Shown: positions 1 through 8,950 of the stretch, piece by piece
Layout of the letters: each line of letters begins with the position of its first letter
Numbering within the stretch: position 1 is the first letter of the stretch
Source: Glomus cerebriforme
Taxonomy: Eukaryota > Glomeromycota > Glomeromycetes > Glomerales > Glomeraceae
NCBI GenBank assembly: GCA_003550305.1
Contig: QKYT01000205.1
Span: 55,198-68,721 of the forward strand
Length of the DNA stretch: 13,524 nt
Direction of reading: 5' to 3'
Program-made: the position numbers and the translations under genes
The notes under the pieces: model-generated
The model's input: only the letters and a program-made list of their open reading frames with translations
Database searches by the model: none
What the model was told of the DNA's origin: nothing

Positions 1-1
1 C

Positions 2-163
2 CTTAAAAGGAAAATAATATCACTCCTGTCAATTCGCCTAGCTGAGTTCAGTATAGCATTTAACGAAGTTGAACACTATTTTGGATTTACAGTATATAAT
101 GAATGAACGTATGACTATTTCGGGTTAGCCATAAAATTGTTTAAACAACTTTTCTCACGTTAA
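2..163 (+). pseudogene. coding-like remnant at left edge, family unknown
   Basis: The frame starting at base 2 stays open to the TAA at 161-163 except for one TGA at 104-106. The translation has mixed, non-repetitive composition, for example EVEHYFGFTVYN before the stop and YDYFGLAIKLFKQ after it. This is unlike the flanking A/T tracts, so I read it as the tail of a decayed gene that begins left of the window. I do not recognise the family. A chance open stretch is possible. Confidence 0.25.
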
Positions 164-1446
164 AAAAATAAACGTAATTTTTTTTTTTTTTTAATAAAAA
201 AAACATTTTTCTTTAAAGTTTTGATGAAAGAGCTTTTAGTGTATATTTTTATATTTGAGAATTTCTTTTCACCTTCACTTAATAGGATGATGTATAATAA
301 AGCTGTTTGCAAAAGAAATAATTTGTTGTGAAAATCATGCGATACTTTTTATACTGTAAGACATTTCTCAACGAAGACGTTAAAAGATAATTTTTTTATT
401 ATTATCTGGGATTTCTTCGATCTTCTATTAAAAAGTAACAACGTATATTACTGTAATAGAGATAATTTAATATAATTTTTCAACCTACTAATCTAAAAAA
501 AAAGACTTCAAATCTCACGAATATAGTAAAAAAAAAAAAAATCTTCTACAACTTTAGTATTTTTTAAATTATAAGTTTCATACTAGTATTGTAATATTTA
601 ATTGCAGAAAAAAAACTTTAAAAACATGGATTATTCCCTTGCGCTGTAAAGCAAATCAGGAAATATCTTAACCGAGTCGTGAATTCATTGTAAATCTTAA
701 GAGTATATTATTTTTTGCATAAACGTATTACTTATTCAGTTAATATATTAATTTAATTTTACAACATTAAATCTACTGTTGTTGGTTTAATGAATTTTGT
801 GCTGAAGTTAAATAGTTTTTATGTTATGAATATTAAGATTTCCAATTATATCAACCTTCAAGCGTAGAAATCGTCTCTACATAATCATATTTTGATTCTT
901 TATTAATTAATTACGTGAAAATGTAGATTATATATAACGTATTATATAATTATAATACAAACCTTTAAATATTAGAATTATTCCCCACTTCCTGATAAAA
1001 TTGGTGGTCTCACTACGTGATGATCGGTGTAGTATATCAATCACGGTACCAGATTATTTGGCAAATACATTTTTCGACTGTTTAATTCTCTCTCTCTCAA
1101 TAATTGTTAACTCTTTTTTTTCAATTCATATCTTTCAATATTATATAAATAAAGTTATTAAACGAAAAAAGTTACCATTTTTTACCAATAATTGATTGAT
1201 TGATTAATTTTTACGTACTACTCACAACAGATATGGGAGTTATTACATAGAATGAAATACCATGCAATCTCATAGCATTAGGTGTTGACTCTAAAATAAA
1301 AATCTATTATATTAAAAAAATAATTTTATTCATCGTACAGAAAATTAAACCGTTTCCTTTATTTTTTAAAATAACAGTAATTAATTAGTTATTATTGGGA
1401 TTTTTAAACAAGTTATATTAACATATTAAAAGTGTATTATTCGTAC
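164..1446. other. AT-rich stretch, no supported gene
   Basis: This stretch is dominated by poly-A and poly-T runs (for example 181-192 and 529-541) and by simple AT motifs. A 64-codon plus-strand frame at 1001-1195 encodes mostly hydrophobic residues set by AT-rich codons. It has no motif I recognise and I do not call it a gene. No RNA gene, repeat family or regulatory site stands out. Confidence 0.5.
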
Positions 1447-2208
1447 CTATTTCCATAAGAATGTTTTCAAATTTAGCTCCATCATCGTCACGCAAGTCGC
1501 CAAGAGCGATAACGTTAGCGTTATTGAATACCACCTCATCAAAAGGTAAAAGATGTATATTTTGTACCATGAACGATGGAATACACTATAGTAATTAAAA
1601 AAAAAAAAGACGAAAAAAAATTTTTTTTTTAACATTAAATAAATAAATTATTGAACGCTTAAACGGCAAATTACCTTTCTCTTCTACAATCAATCATCCG
1701 ATTAGCAAAATACTCATAGACACAAATAGTACACTATCACCAAAGATTTTTTCGTCGTCTCTATATAAAAGAAAAATGTAATTAATAAATAATCTCAAAT
1801 AATTATTTAATATTGGAAAGACATCTTATTTTCTAAATAAAACTATAGGTTTCTGTATCATAAACCTTTCCTTTGAATTCAGTATCATACTCATATAAAA
1901 TATTTACCAATCAAATCGATGCAACTATATTTTAGTTTCACTAGAAATTGACCACATAAGATCACAAGCTGAACCTATTAAACGATCTAATTTATTACGC
2001 TTTCTATCACTGTTTTTATTTTCTTGAAAAAAGTAGCATCATTAAAAGAAGATGTATAATCTAACAAGATTTCAATGGTAACTGGTGCATGCTTTTGATC
2101 CAATAATATCACGACCTCACGAGGTGGAAGTTCTAAAAAGTAGAAAGTATCTAATTGATTTGATAAGGAGTAGTTTCTTCTTAAGTTACGGCTTAATGAT
2201 ACTATTAA
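1447..2208 (-). pseudogene. decayed gene of an unrecognised, probably lineage-specific family
   Basis: On the minus strand a clearly protein-like sequence runs from 2208 down to 1447, but only by changing frame. A first block (2208-1987) is open for 73 codons and includes FYFLELPPREVVILLDQKHA. A second frame contains NKLDRLIGSACDLMWSIS and ends with TAG at 1927-1925. A third contains LYEYDTEFKGKVYDTETYSF. A fourth contains YRDDEKIFGDSVLFVSM and then a TGA inside a GxLIVEEK segment. A last block (1585-1447) contains ALGDLRDDDGAKFENILM. The amino-acid mix differs strongly from translated AT-rich spacer and the blocks follow one another in order. Frame changes and internal stops point to a pseudogene. 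A GT at 1446 follows the last block and could be an intron donor. I cannot name the family or its function. Confidence 0.6.
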
Positions 2209-2440
2209 TTAAGATAACGTAAATTTGGATAATTTACAATATAACAACGGTATTTTATTAATTTTAATTTTTTAAATTTTGAAAAATATGAATTTTCCCT
2301 ATTATTTTTTAATTTGGGAAAGACTCAACTTGTAATGTGACTCTAATTATATATAATTGGTTACGGTAGTACGGTACGGTTACGTAATTAGATAGATAGA
2401 TAATCAATCACCATCTTGCATCCCATTCTTAAATGACGTA

Positions 2441-3538
2441 ATGTCCGACCATAATAAGTTATCAAATGAGTTCCTTCGTCAAGCACTCAAAACATTGTCT
2501 TGAGTGAAATGGAGGAAAAACACTGCCACGTTCTCAATCTTTGGTACATGTCCTTTTGTATTTTTTATATGGTTTTTCGAAATATTTTTGTAGAAATACG
2601 GGTAATTATACATTGCCTAACAGCTTGCCGCAGAATATTAAATATACCATGATTGAAAATTCTCTAAGCATATATTCTTATATCAATGATAATAGAGATC
2701 AAGCATCATCGAACTGGTCCATGCACGTTGCTCTAAAGAAATTGAAAGGTGAAATGGAAATTACTGATGTTTTTCTCTCAGAGGTACAAATTTCTACAAC
2801 TTAGAATTATCCTAAATATATAATAATAATCTCGCTGTATTACATATTAGGTTCAAGATTTTTATCATTTGTACGGAATTACACAAGAGCATAATTGAGT
2901 ATAACCCAAACAATATGTTCTGAATTTGAAAAAATCCATGCAAAGGATGGGTCCATACTCCATTGTGATCTTCTTATCGGAAACATTCTATTATTAAACG
3001 AAGAAAAGCGTTCATTTCTGACTTTGGGTTGTGTCGACCAATTAATGAAGTAGAAGCAAAAGGTAAAGTGTATGGGTAACGTTAGAAATATTTCGTTGGG
3101 GTCCATATTCCCAAACAAGTGATATTTATAGCCTTGGTATCATTTTATGAGAATTAATTTGTGGAGTGATTGCATTTATAGATCGTTCTCATGATGTGTA
3201 CTAATATTCGATATTTGTGATGACCTTCGCCCATAAATATGTCATTTTGCCCCTACAGTATACAATGATATGCTAAAAAGATAGATCCTTCGAAGCGGCC
3301 ATCCATAAATGAAGTGTTAAACCCTATCAAAAGGTTGTGCTCATTTAGATCAGATGACGTGAAAAGATACAGTTCTCATAAGGATGGTGGTGGTTATTGA
3401 TTTTTATCTGGAAATAGTAACTTTGAGGCTGGTTGTACACTATATTATCAAAATACCAGTCATATTTATCTGATTAAATGGAAACCGAATAAACCCATTC
3501 ATCCAGAGGCTGTCTACACAAACCGGTTGATTAGTTAG
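2441..3538 (+). pseudogene. protein kinase pseudogene, many frameshifts and stops
   Basis: The remnant starts with an ATG at 2441 (MSDHNKLSNEFLRQALKTLS) followed at once by TGA. A short Cys segment (GTCPF, then CRNTGNYT in another frame) precedes the kinase domain. The N-lobe is in frame from 2541: a ruined glycine loop (TMIENSLSIYS) and the VALKKL lysine segment. A likely 67-bp GT...AG intron lies at 2784-2850, after which FYHLYGITQE continues. The catalytic loop reads HCDLLIGNILLLN (about 2961-3000) and the metal-binding segment ISDFGLCRPINE lies about 3014-3050 in another frame. Further on are SDIYSLGIIL with a TGA in place of a following Trp, DPSKRPSINEV (about 3282-3315), and the tail HPEAVYTNRLIS ending at TAG 3536-3538. 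The APE region is unreadable. The motif order is that of a eukaryotic protein kinase, and the tail style is typical of the expanded kinase families of Rhizophagus-like fungi. At least four frame changes make activity implausible. Confidence 0.85.
2784..2850 (+). other. likely ancestral intron in kinase pseudogene
   Basis: The bases GAG|GTACAA begin and ATTAG|GTTCAA end a 67-bp AT-rich interval. Removing it joins FLSE to VQDFYHLYGITQE, which follows the expected order of the kinase N-lobe. Without splicing the frame hits TAG at 2802-2804. Confidence 0.55.
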
Positions 3539-3832
3539 AATAATATCCTGTAAACTCTTTTAAGTCGAAGAAAAGATTAAATTAGTTTTTGACGTCATAT
3601 TGTAAATAAAATTCATCTTGAGGTATATGCTATACCATATCATAATTTTTATTTTTAACGAAGTAATTTGATGTAAAAATCTTTTGATTATTAATTACAA
3701 CATATTATAGACAATATATTTAATTGAGATTAAGTTACGATAATAAAAAATAGGATCCCGTTCGACGTTGCTTCGCCCATAGTGTTGATATCTGTAGTAT
3801 AATTATTATTTATTCCCTTACTATAAATCCTA
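3539..3832. other. spacer between two pseudogenes
   Basis: AT-rich sequence without a supported gene. It contains the short tandem CCTATCAAAT/CCTATCAATT at about 3828-3848, next to the end of the minus-strand remnant. Nothing else stands out. Confidence 0.4.
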
Positions 3833-4707
3833 TCAAATCCTATCAATTCCTGAAAATTTCCCCGCTTTCGATCTCGAATCCGAGCAACTATCTATGAAGT
3901 TACCATAACAACCAAAACGTCCGCCTAATATTTTTGTTCCAATTAATCCGTATATTAATGCATCTTTTACTTAATTATCCACAACCTAATTGCGGCCAAA
4001 TTTGGGACGGTCAGTATCGGCTCAATGTGACTCTGATGCTATGGTTCATTTCATCGAATTCTTTGACCAACTGATATTTAGATCCGAATAACCATTTTAA
4101 TGTGTAAATACTCCTGCCATAATCTTTCGATTTCATGCGAATATTCACGCTTTGATAATTATCACCAACCAAAATCTATTTAAAAAAAATACCAAAAAGA
4201 TGAGAGTAAAAAATATGTACGAAGAAATACTAGGTTATGCAACCATGTGATGGGCGAACACATCTTCTAAAGGAACGGTAATTACCTGTGATATCATTAA
4301 TAATGTCATTAATTTGGTGATATAATCTGGTTCTTTATTTGATACATCCTACAACGCAAATAGCTCAAATTCATTTTCGTTAGAAAGAATATCAGAATGT
4401 AGGACATCTTTCGTGCATAATAATTTCTTACTTGAATCTATTATTTAATCTCATCATTATGCGGAAATTTCTGACTCCCTTTGATAAAAGTTCCAAAAAA
4501 CCTTTTTCGACATTTTATGATACTGTATTATATTTAGTAGAAATAGTTAGAAAATATAATTATCATAAATTTATGGATCCTGGAAATTCTTTCTTTAATA
4601 AGTCCTAGAATTTTATCCTTATATTCTACAGTGTAGGCTTCTAATGTTTTTCTATATTGTTTTATTTCATCATTTATACTCTGTTTTCTTTGTTGAATAT
4701 AGACTGA
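3833..4707 (-). pseudogene. decayed gene, second unrecognised family
   Basis: Four protein-like blocks lie in order on the minus strand. Block 1 (4707-4534) is open for 57 codons and contains DEIKQYRKTLEAYTVEYKDK, a charged and probably helical segment. Block 2 (4438-4235) contains TKDVLHSDILSNENEFELFA, one in-frame TAG, then ITKLMTLLMISQVITVPLED. Block 3 (4175-4011) contains VNIRMKSKDYGRSIYTLKWL and VKEFDEMNHSIRVTLSRY before TGA. Block 4 (3970-3833) contains ALIYGLIGTKILGGRFGCYG. The frame changes between blocks, and TAA TGA TGA lies just upstream of block 2, so this is a pseudogene. No catalytic motif is recognisable and I assign no function. Unannotated introns could explain some frame changes, but not the stops inside blocks. 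Confidence 0.5.
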
Positions 4708-5360
4708 CTATAGTAAGCGGATCGAAGGGACTTAAACCCTACAAAAACCAGTTGATAAAATTTTTGTTTATTTTTTTATCCAGTAATAAAAAAAAGGTAG
4801 TCAAAGTAATTTGTAACGGTACACCACAGAAATTCTTTACCAATAAAGTAATTTTCAAAAATCACGCCGTAATCCTCAACATACAATTTTGGCCAGAATT
4901 ATCAAAATTGTAAATACCGTTGACACAAAGACAAACTTTATCGTTTAATAAACATTAAAAATATTAACAATGAAGACTATTAATACTATGAATTAAATCA
5001 AATCTCAAACAATAAACATTGAACACTGAATTTTTTAAAGTTTTTTTTTAAAAGAAAAAATATTTTTTTTTTTTTTTAAAAACGAAGAAAGAAAACAAAT
5101 AAAAAAGATTTTAAAATGACAAAAAAAGACATTTTTTTGTTTATTCAAGTCGTTAACTTTAACTTTTGATATTATCAGTTATGTGATTAAATTCAATCTA
5201 CTACACTATGTAATACAAATAAATATTAGTAATAATATCAAATGATACAACAAACTAAAAAGGAATAAAAGGAATAATCAAAAATTCAAAGATGGAAACG
5301 AAAGATATGATTTATTTATTTTATAAGCTTATGTAATATGTGAAAAGGTCGTGTGATTCA
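4708..5360. other. A/T-rich spacer, no gene seen
   Basis: A plus-strand frame at 4644-4913 overlaps the minus-strand remnant and otherwise reads AT-rich codons; I see no support for it as a gene. From about 5030 the sequence is mostly A and T runs. Nothing else is evident. Confidence 0.4.
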
Positions 5361-5552
5361 AAAATCTTTATAAAAAAAATAAAAAAGGAATAGTAAAAAA
5401 AAATCTATTTATAAAAAAAANAAAAAAGGAATAGTAAAAAAAAAATCAAAAAAATAAAAAAGGTAGTAAAAAAAAAATCAAATAAATAAAAAAGGAATAG
5501 TAAAAAAAAATCTACTTATAAAAAAGATAAAAAAGGAATAGCCAAAAAAAAA
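5361..5552. repeat. A-rich tandem array, five degenerate units
   Basis: The core AAAAAAGGAATAG recurs at 5381, 5422, 5488 and 5529, with a shorter form AAAAAAGGTAG at 5456. Unit spacing is 41, 34, 32 and 41 bases. Each core is usually followed by TAAAAAAAAATC. A single N at 5421 sits where the first unit has T. A related pair, TAGTAGTACATACATA, follows at about 5562-5577 and 5608-5623. Confidence 0.75.
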
Positions 5553-5887
5553 AAAGTAAATAGTAGTACATACATATCACAAACGTCGGAAATAAAAAAA
5601 AAAAGTAATAGTAGTACATACATACAAGATTAAATTTATGTATGTGGGTTTGAACACTTATAAAAAAGCTGAATTTCTCTATTTCTCTCACTTTCAAAGC
5701 TTAAATCTCTCCTCGTAAAACAACAAAATAATTCAAAATACTTACGATTTCACAATATATAATAGGAGAAATAAAAATCATTCTCCTTTCATTGAAATCG
5801 CTATCGATATACACTACTTAACACACTTTCAAAATTAACAAAACAAATCTACACTGAAAAAAAATTTTTATCGATAAAAATTAAACT
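5553..5887. promoter_or_regulatory. presumed promoter and 5' UTR of the SND-repeat gene
   Basis: This non-coding stretch leads into the ATG at 5888. It holds a TATA-like TATATAAT at 5756-5763, about 125 bases before the ATG, two ATCGAT sites, and a perfect 20-bp palindrome next to the start codon. The function is inferred from position only. Confidence 0.3.
5863..5882. repeat. perfect 20-bp palindrome abutting a start codon
   Basis: AATTTTTATCGATAAAAATT equals its own reverse complement and ends five bases before the ATG at 5888. It could be a protein-binding site or fold as a hairpin in the mRNA leader. Its low complexity makes chance origin possible. Confidence 0.6.
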
Positions 5888-6454
5888 ATGAATATTAATA
5901 ACAACTCGCTCAGTGATAATGTTTACGAGCATAATTTTACCAACAGATTTAATAATTCCGATAATTTACCACAACCAATTGCGGATTCTTCCTCAGGTGC
6001 AGATGACATAATGGTCGATATGTACACGTGTAGAAATAACGTTAATAATGTTACGATTTCTGATCAGCAATCCATGTCCAGCGACGTTTCATGCAATAAC
6101 ATTGCCGTTTCCAATGATGTTCTTTCATACAATCATTGCCAGCAGCACACGTCTAATGATATTTCATACAACAATGTTTCCGTCTCCAATGATGCTACTT
6201 CGTACAATTCTTATCAGCAACCCATATCCAATGACGCTTCGTACGGAAATTTTACCATGTCTAATGATGTTTCATATAATCTTCCCATGCCCAACGACGT
6301 TTCATACAATAATAACATAACTATTTCTCAAAATAACGATCAAAATCCATCGCCACCTAATAACAATCCTTCGTTTAATTCACTTAATATAGTTCTCCAC
6401 AGAATATTTCTGAAATCTTCAGATACGGGTTCAAAATTATCATTATGCCGGTAA
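5888..6454 (+). CDS. Asn/Ser-rich protein with seven SND-x-SY repeats, C-terminus probably frameshifted
   Basis: The frame encodes 188 residues from an ATG with A at -3. Residues 1-60 are rich in Asn, Ser and Asp. Residues 64-142 carry seven imperfect copies of (S/P)(N/S)D-x-SYN, starting near residues 64, 75, 89, 100, 114, 125 and 135, several separated by short Gln or Pro linkers such as QQ and QQP. No folded domain, signal peptide or membrane segment is visible, so it looks intrinsically disordered. The last 23 or so residues (LNIVLHRIFLKSSD...) have a different composition. From 6388 the -1 frame reads SSPQNISEIFRYGFKIIIMP and on to TAA at 6505. A third frame then reads SLNNSQTQF to TAA at 6528-6530, which restores the Asn/Gln-rich style. 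I infer an ancestral C-terminus reaching 6530 and one or two indels, or assembly errors. I do not recognise the family; a transcription-related disordered protein is one guess among several. Confidence 0.6.
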   Translation: MNINNNSLSDNVYEHNFTNRFNNSDNLPQPIADSSSGADDIMVDMYTCRNNVNNVTISDQQSMSSDVSCNNIAVSNDVLSYNHCQQHTSNDISYNNVSVSNDATSYNSYQQPISNDASYGNFTMSNDVSYNLPMPNDVSYNNNITISQNNDQNPSPPNNNPSFNSLNIVLHRIFLKSSDTGSKLSLCR

Positions 6455-6530
6455 TCAATTCGGATGTGCAAGTTCAACCTCAACTAGATTATACTTATCG
6501 TCTTTAAATAACTCGCAAACTCAATTTTAA
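6388..6530 (+). pseudogene. out-of-frame C-terminal extension of the SND-repeat gene
   Basis: In the frame of base 6391 there are 38 open codons from 6391 to TAA at 6505-6507, including EIFRYGFKIIIMPVINSDVQ. The frame of base 6498 then gives SLNNSQTQF and TAA at 6528-6530. The Asn/Gln-rich ending resembles the body of the upstream protein, so these pieces probably belonged to it. The original frame instead stops at 6452-6454. I saw no clean GT...AG intron joining the frames. Confidence 0.4.
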
Positions 6531-7075
6531 CATTTATTTTTTATTTTTATTTTTATCTCTTTACTTTTTCATTTATATACATATAAAACGAAAGCACAGT
6601 AATTTTGTTTTTTTTTATACATAATATCATTTTATAGGATTTTCTAAGTCCAAAAGGCTGTTGTAGTAGATTTATATTTATTTTAACTTTTTCAATTTTT
6701 TTTTGAGCGCCTATTGTATGGTGAATTTTGGTATCATTAATAAAATTTTATTTCAAATATTATATCATAAACTAATTGACTTTAAGTTTAAACACATTTG
6801 AAGTTGTTGACAAGCAGAAGTTCATAATTTGCTTATCATATATAAACTCTCGAATAATTTGCTATCTTTTAGAGTAATGTTGCAGGCGAAACTGTTTTGT
6901 GATTGGCGAAACGTTTCGCCATTTAAAATCAAATTTCCGAAGCTTGCCCAAACCTAAATGCAAAATTATGATATAACAAAAAAAAATTTATTTATTTATT
7001 ATTTACTTTTTTTTTAAACAAAAAATTAAAAGATTTATTAATACTACTGTATATTACTATACATTATTATAAAGT
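6531..7075. other. 3' flank of SND-repeat gene; spacer with GC-rich palindrome
   Basis: T-rich sequence follows the last stop. AATAAA at 6739-6744 is a candidate polyadenylation signal about 210 bases after 6530. The stretch 6880-6960 is distinctly less AT-rich than its surroundings and holds the TGGCGAAACGTTTCGCCA palindrome. No gene was seen. Confidence 0.35.
6904..6921. repeat. 18-bp perfect GC-rich palindrome
   Basis: TGGCGAAACGTTTCGCCA is its own reverse complement, with AACGTT at the centre. A related GGCGAAAC occurs 20 bases upstream at 6886-6893. It stands out in DNA that is otherwise mostly A and T. It may be the subterminal part of a transposon end or a protein-binding site. Confidence 0.6.
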
Positions 7076-7260
7076 TTATATTGCATCAATTATTTCATCA
7101 ACTTCAGCCAATTTATATTATTTCCATTTTCTGGTTCAAAAACATTCTGAATATTAACATAATCTTCTTCCATACTATTTGTCACTATCCTTAATAATAT
7201 TATTCAAACTTTTTAATAAACACCCCCACATCTAAATTCAATACATTCCTCATTTTCACT
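7076..7260 (-). pseudogene. short coding-like remnant, family unknown
   Basis: On the minus strand, 7260-7213 reads SENEECIEFRCGGVY then TAA. 7173-7090 reads MEEDYVNIQNVFEPENGNN and ends LMK-stop. A one-base shift near the end gives AEVDEIIDAI and TAA at 7078-7076. The acidic, non-repetitive composition differs from the spacer, and frame changes separate the pieces. It could be the tail of a transposon protein, given the nearby palindrome and repeat, but no diagnostic motif is present. Confidence 0.25.
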
Positions 7261-7470
7261 TTTTTTTACCTACTGTAAATGAAACTAATGCGCATTAAAA
7301 TACTGTGTACTGCGCGTAAATTTTTTTGATTTAGCACATTCTCGTAAATTTTTTTATAAAAAAATCAACATATAATTAATAAGATTATAGGTTTTTATGT
7401 GAAAAATATAAATATAAATAAATAAATTCAAGTTTTATTTTTAACAAAAGAAAAATTTGATAATATAAAT
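7261..7470. other. AT-rich spacer
   Basis: This is non-coding in appearance. It contains two copies of CGTAAATTTTTTT at about 7316 and 7344 and ends at the boundary of the first dispersed repeat copy. Confidence 0.3.
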
Positions 7471-7850
7471 AAATTTATCATTGTAATAAAATTCTTTGAA
7501 GTCTGTGCAAATGTAACACAATTTAAACAATACGTAGTTCTTTTCAAAACAATGTGTTACAACGTGCACGTCAAAACGCAGTATAATCGGAAATTGTTTG
7601 TTGAAATTCTGTAAATAAACTAATAGCTTTNGTTTTAGTAATATGTTTAATATTGGAAGGATGTCTAAAACCGGGTATCAAGGACACCATATAATTTTTT
7701 CGATTTTCTGATTTATGAATATCAGCAGCAACTGTAACAACAGAATTTTTCTTGTTTTATATATATACTGTATATGTTTCATGTTATTTTATTAATTGTT
7801 AGGGTGGTCTAATTTACAAGCCATTTTCCATTTTTTCGATGCAAGAAAAT
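7471..7850. repeat. dispersed repeat, copy 1 (about 380 bp)
   Basis: This matches 9245-9638 in direct orientation with few differences. These include T for C at about 7599, a missing base near 7609, an N at 7631 where copy 2 has T, a shorter TA run, and small changes near 7800. Similarity ends after GCAAGAAAAT. On the minus strand it carries the frame described for copy 2, but the one-base loss breaks it. Both repeat ends could extend further in the genome. Confidence 0.85.
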
Positions 7851-8950
7851 TTTTTTTTAATAGTTAAGTTTTAACTGCATTTCTTGAGTTAATTTATTAA
7901 TTTCGTTTTCGTTTGTAAATTTTTTTTTAAAATCAATATTTAATTTATTATATTAATTTTCTAATAGTTATATATTTTTTTTTTCATTTTTCATTCCATT
8001 TTGTTCACTTTATTTATTCCCTTCTGATCAATTATTATTTTATCAAGAATGATCTTTTACTTTTTTTATGCAATTTCTGTACTATTAAACGTCAGCAATT
8101 GAGATTTATTCAGTAATCTTATCATTGTGAGATATTTTTCACACAACTCAGATACATTATAAAAACTATGGTTACTACAGAAGCTTACAAAGTCTAAATT
8201 ATAAAAAAATTGATTATAAATATTCTATTTACGAATGATCTGAGGGATTTTTATTGTCACATAAAAAATAGAAAATAATTCATCTATATCAATTGACTCA
8301 ATGGGTTTTGGGCAAGACAACTTCGAACATTAAAGAATTGATAAAAATGTAATATAACAACAACAATAATAATATATAATATATAAAATGAGAGGATCGA
8401 AAAAAATTCAATTTATTTTTTCTTAAAAAAAAAAAATTTGGTACACGTCGCGGTTTATCTGGATCATAATGGATTTTGTTAACATATGTTGTGCGTCAAG
8501 GATTTCAATTCACGTGTCTTAAATTGATTATTCAAAAAACAAATTGTAATTATATATATGTGAAATACGCAAAAGTTTTATGTAATATAAAAATGCCGAT
8601 AATAAAAATTTTTTTTAATGAAAATTACTTTTGTCAGATGATGTGGCGTGAGTATTTTGTTACATAATAGGATCAACCTATGTTTTAAAATCTATTTTTG
8701 AAGTTTGTACTCGGGTATAAAATAAATTTTTAACGAAAATCCTTAAAAATATATCAGCAAATCGGGAGACCGGTAAATAATTGATTCAGGAAAAAATGCA
8801 TGACGCACTCTTGGGGGATGGTGATAAAATCAAATAAACCAATCAGATCGATTTTTTCAGTGAATATAGATATAAGTGATAAAATTTTTTATAGTGTGGC
8901 GTTTCGATGGTTTCGGCGCGGTGGGCAACTACTGGGCAACTATATTTGGT
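7851..8950. other. spacer with weak coding-like scraps
   Basis: Mostly AT-rich sequence. A plus-strand frame at 8476-8667 encodes 63 residues, and another, 8800-8952, encodes 50 residues beginning MTHSWGMVIKSNKPIRS and containing VAFRWFRRGG. A minus-strand frame at 8843-9031 overlaps the latter. None has a recognisable motif, and the last two cannot both be genes. GGGCAACTAC/TGGGCAACTAT at about 8923-8943 is a short tandem. GGTTTTGGGCAAG at 8304-8316 is a near inverted match to CTTGCCCAAACC at 6943-6954. Confidence 0.3.

Noticed and set aside
1001..1195. 64-codon plus-strand frame with hydrophobic composition
   Set aside because: The residues follow from AT-rich codons, there is no motif, and no neighbouring exon extends it.
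1447..1635. Minus-strand frame starting in a poly-Phe run
   Set aside because: It is out of frame with the protein-like block at 1585-1447 and begins in a translated poly-A/T tract.
1586..1761. Apparent introns separating exon-like blocks in the 1447-2208 remnant (for example 1674-1586)
   Set aside because: The frame reads straight through the acceptor near 1761. Splicing 1674-1586 puts the next block out of frame, and stops inside blocks remain.
2879..3118. 79-codon minus-strand frame
   Set aside because: It is antisense to the kinase pseudogene, whose motifs are clear on the plus strand.
4644..4913. 89-codon plus-strand frame
   Set aside because: It overlaps the better supported minus-strand remnant and otherwise translates AT-rich spacer.
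5361..5552. Regularly spaced repeats considered as a CRISPR-like array
   Set aside because: Units are A-rich and degenerate with no unique spacers of constant length, the genome is eukaryotic, and no cas-like gene is near.
5512..5697. Minus-strand frame rich in Phe and Tyr
   Set aside because: It is a translation of the A-rich tandem array.
6048..6320. 90-codon plus-strand frame
   Set aside because: It is an out-of-frame shadow of the SND-repeat gene, periodic only because the DNA repeats.
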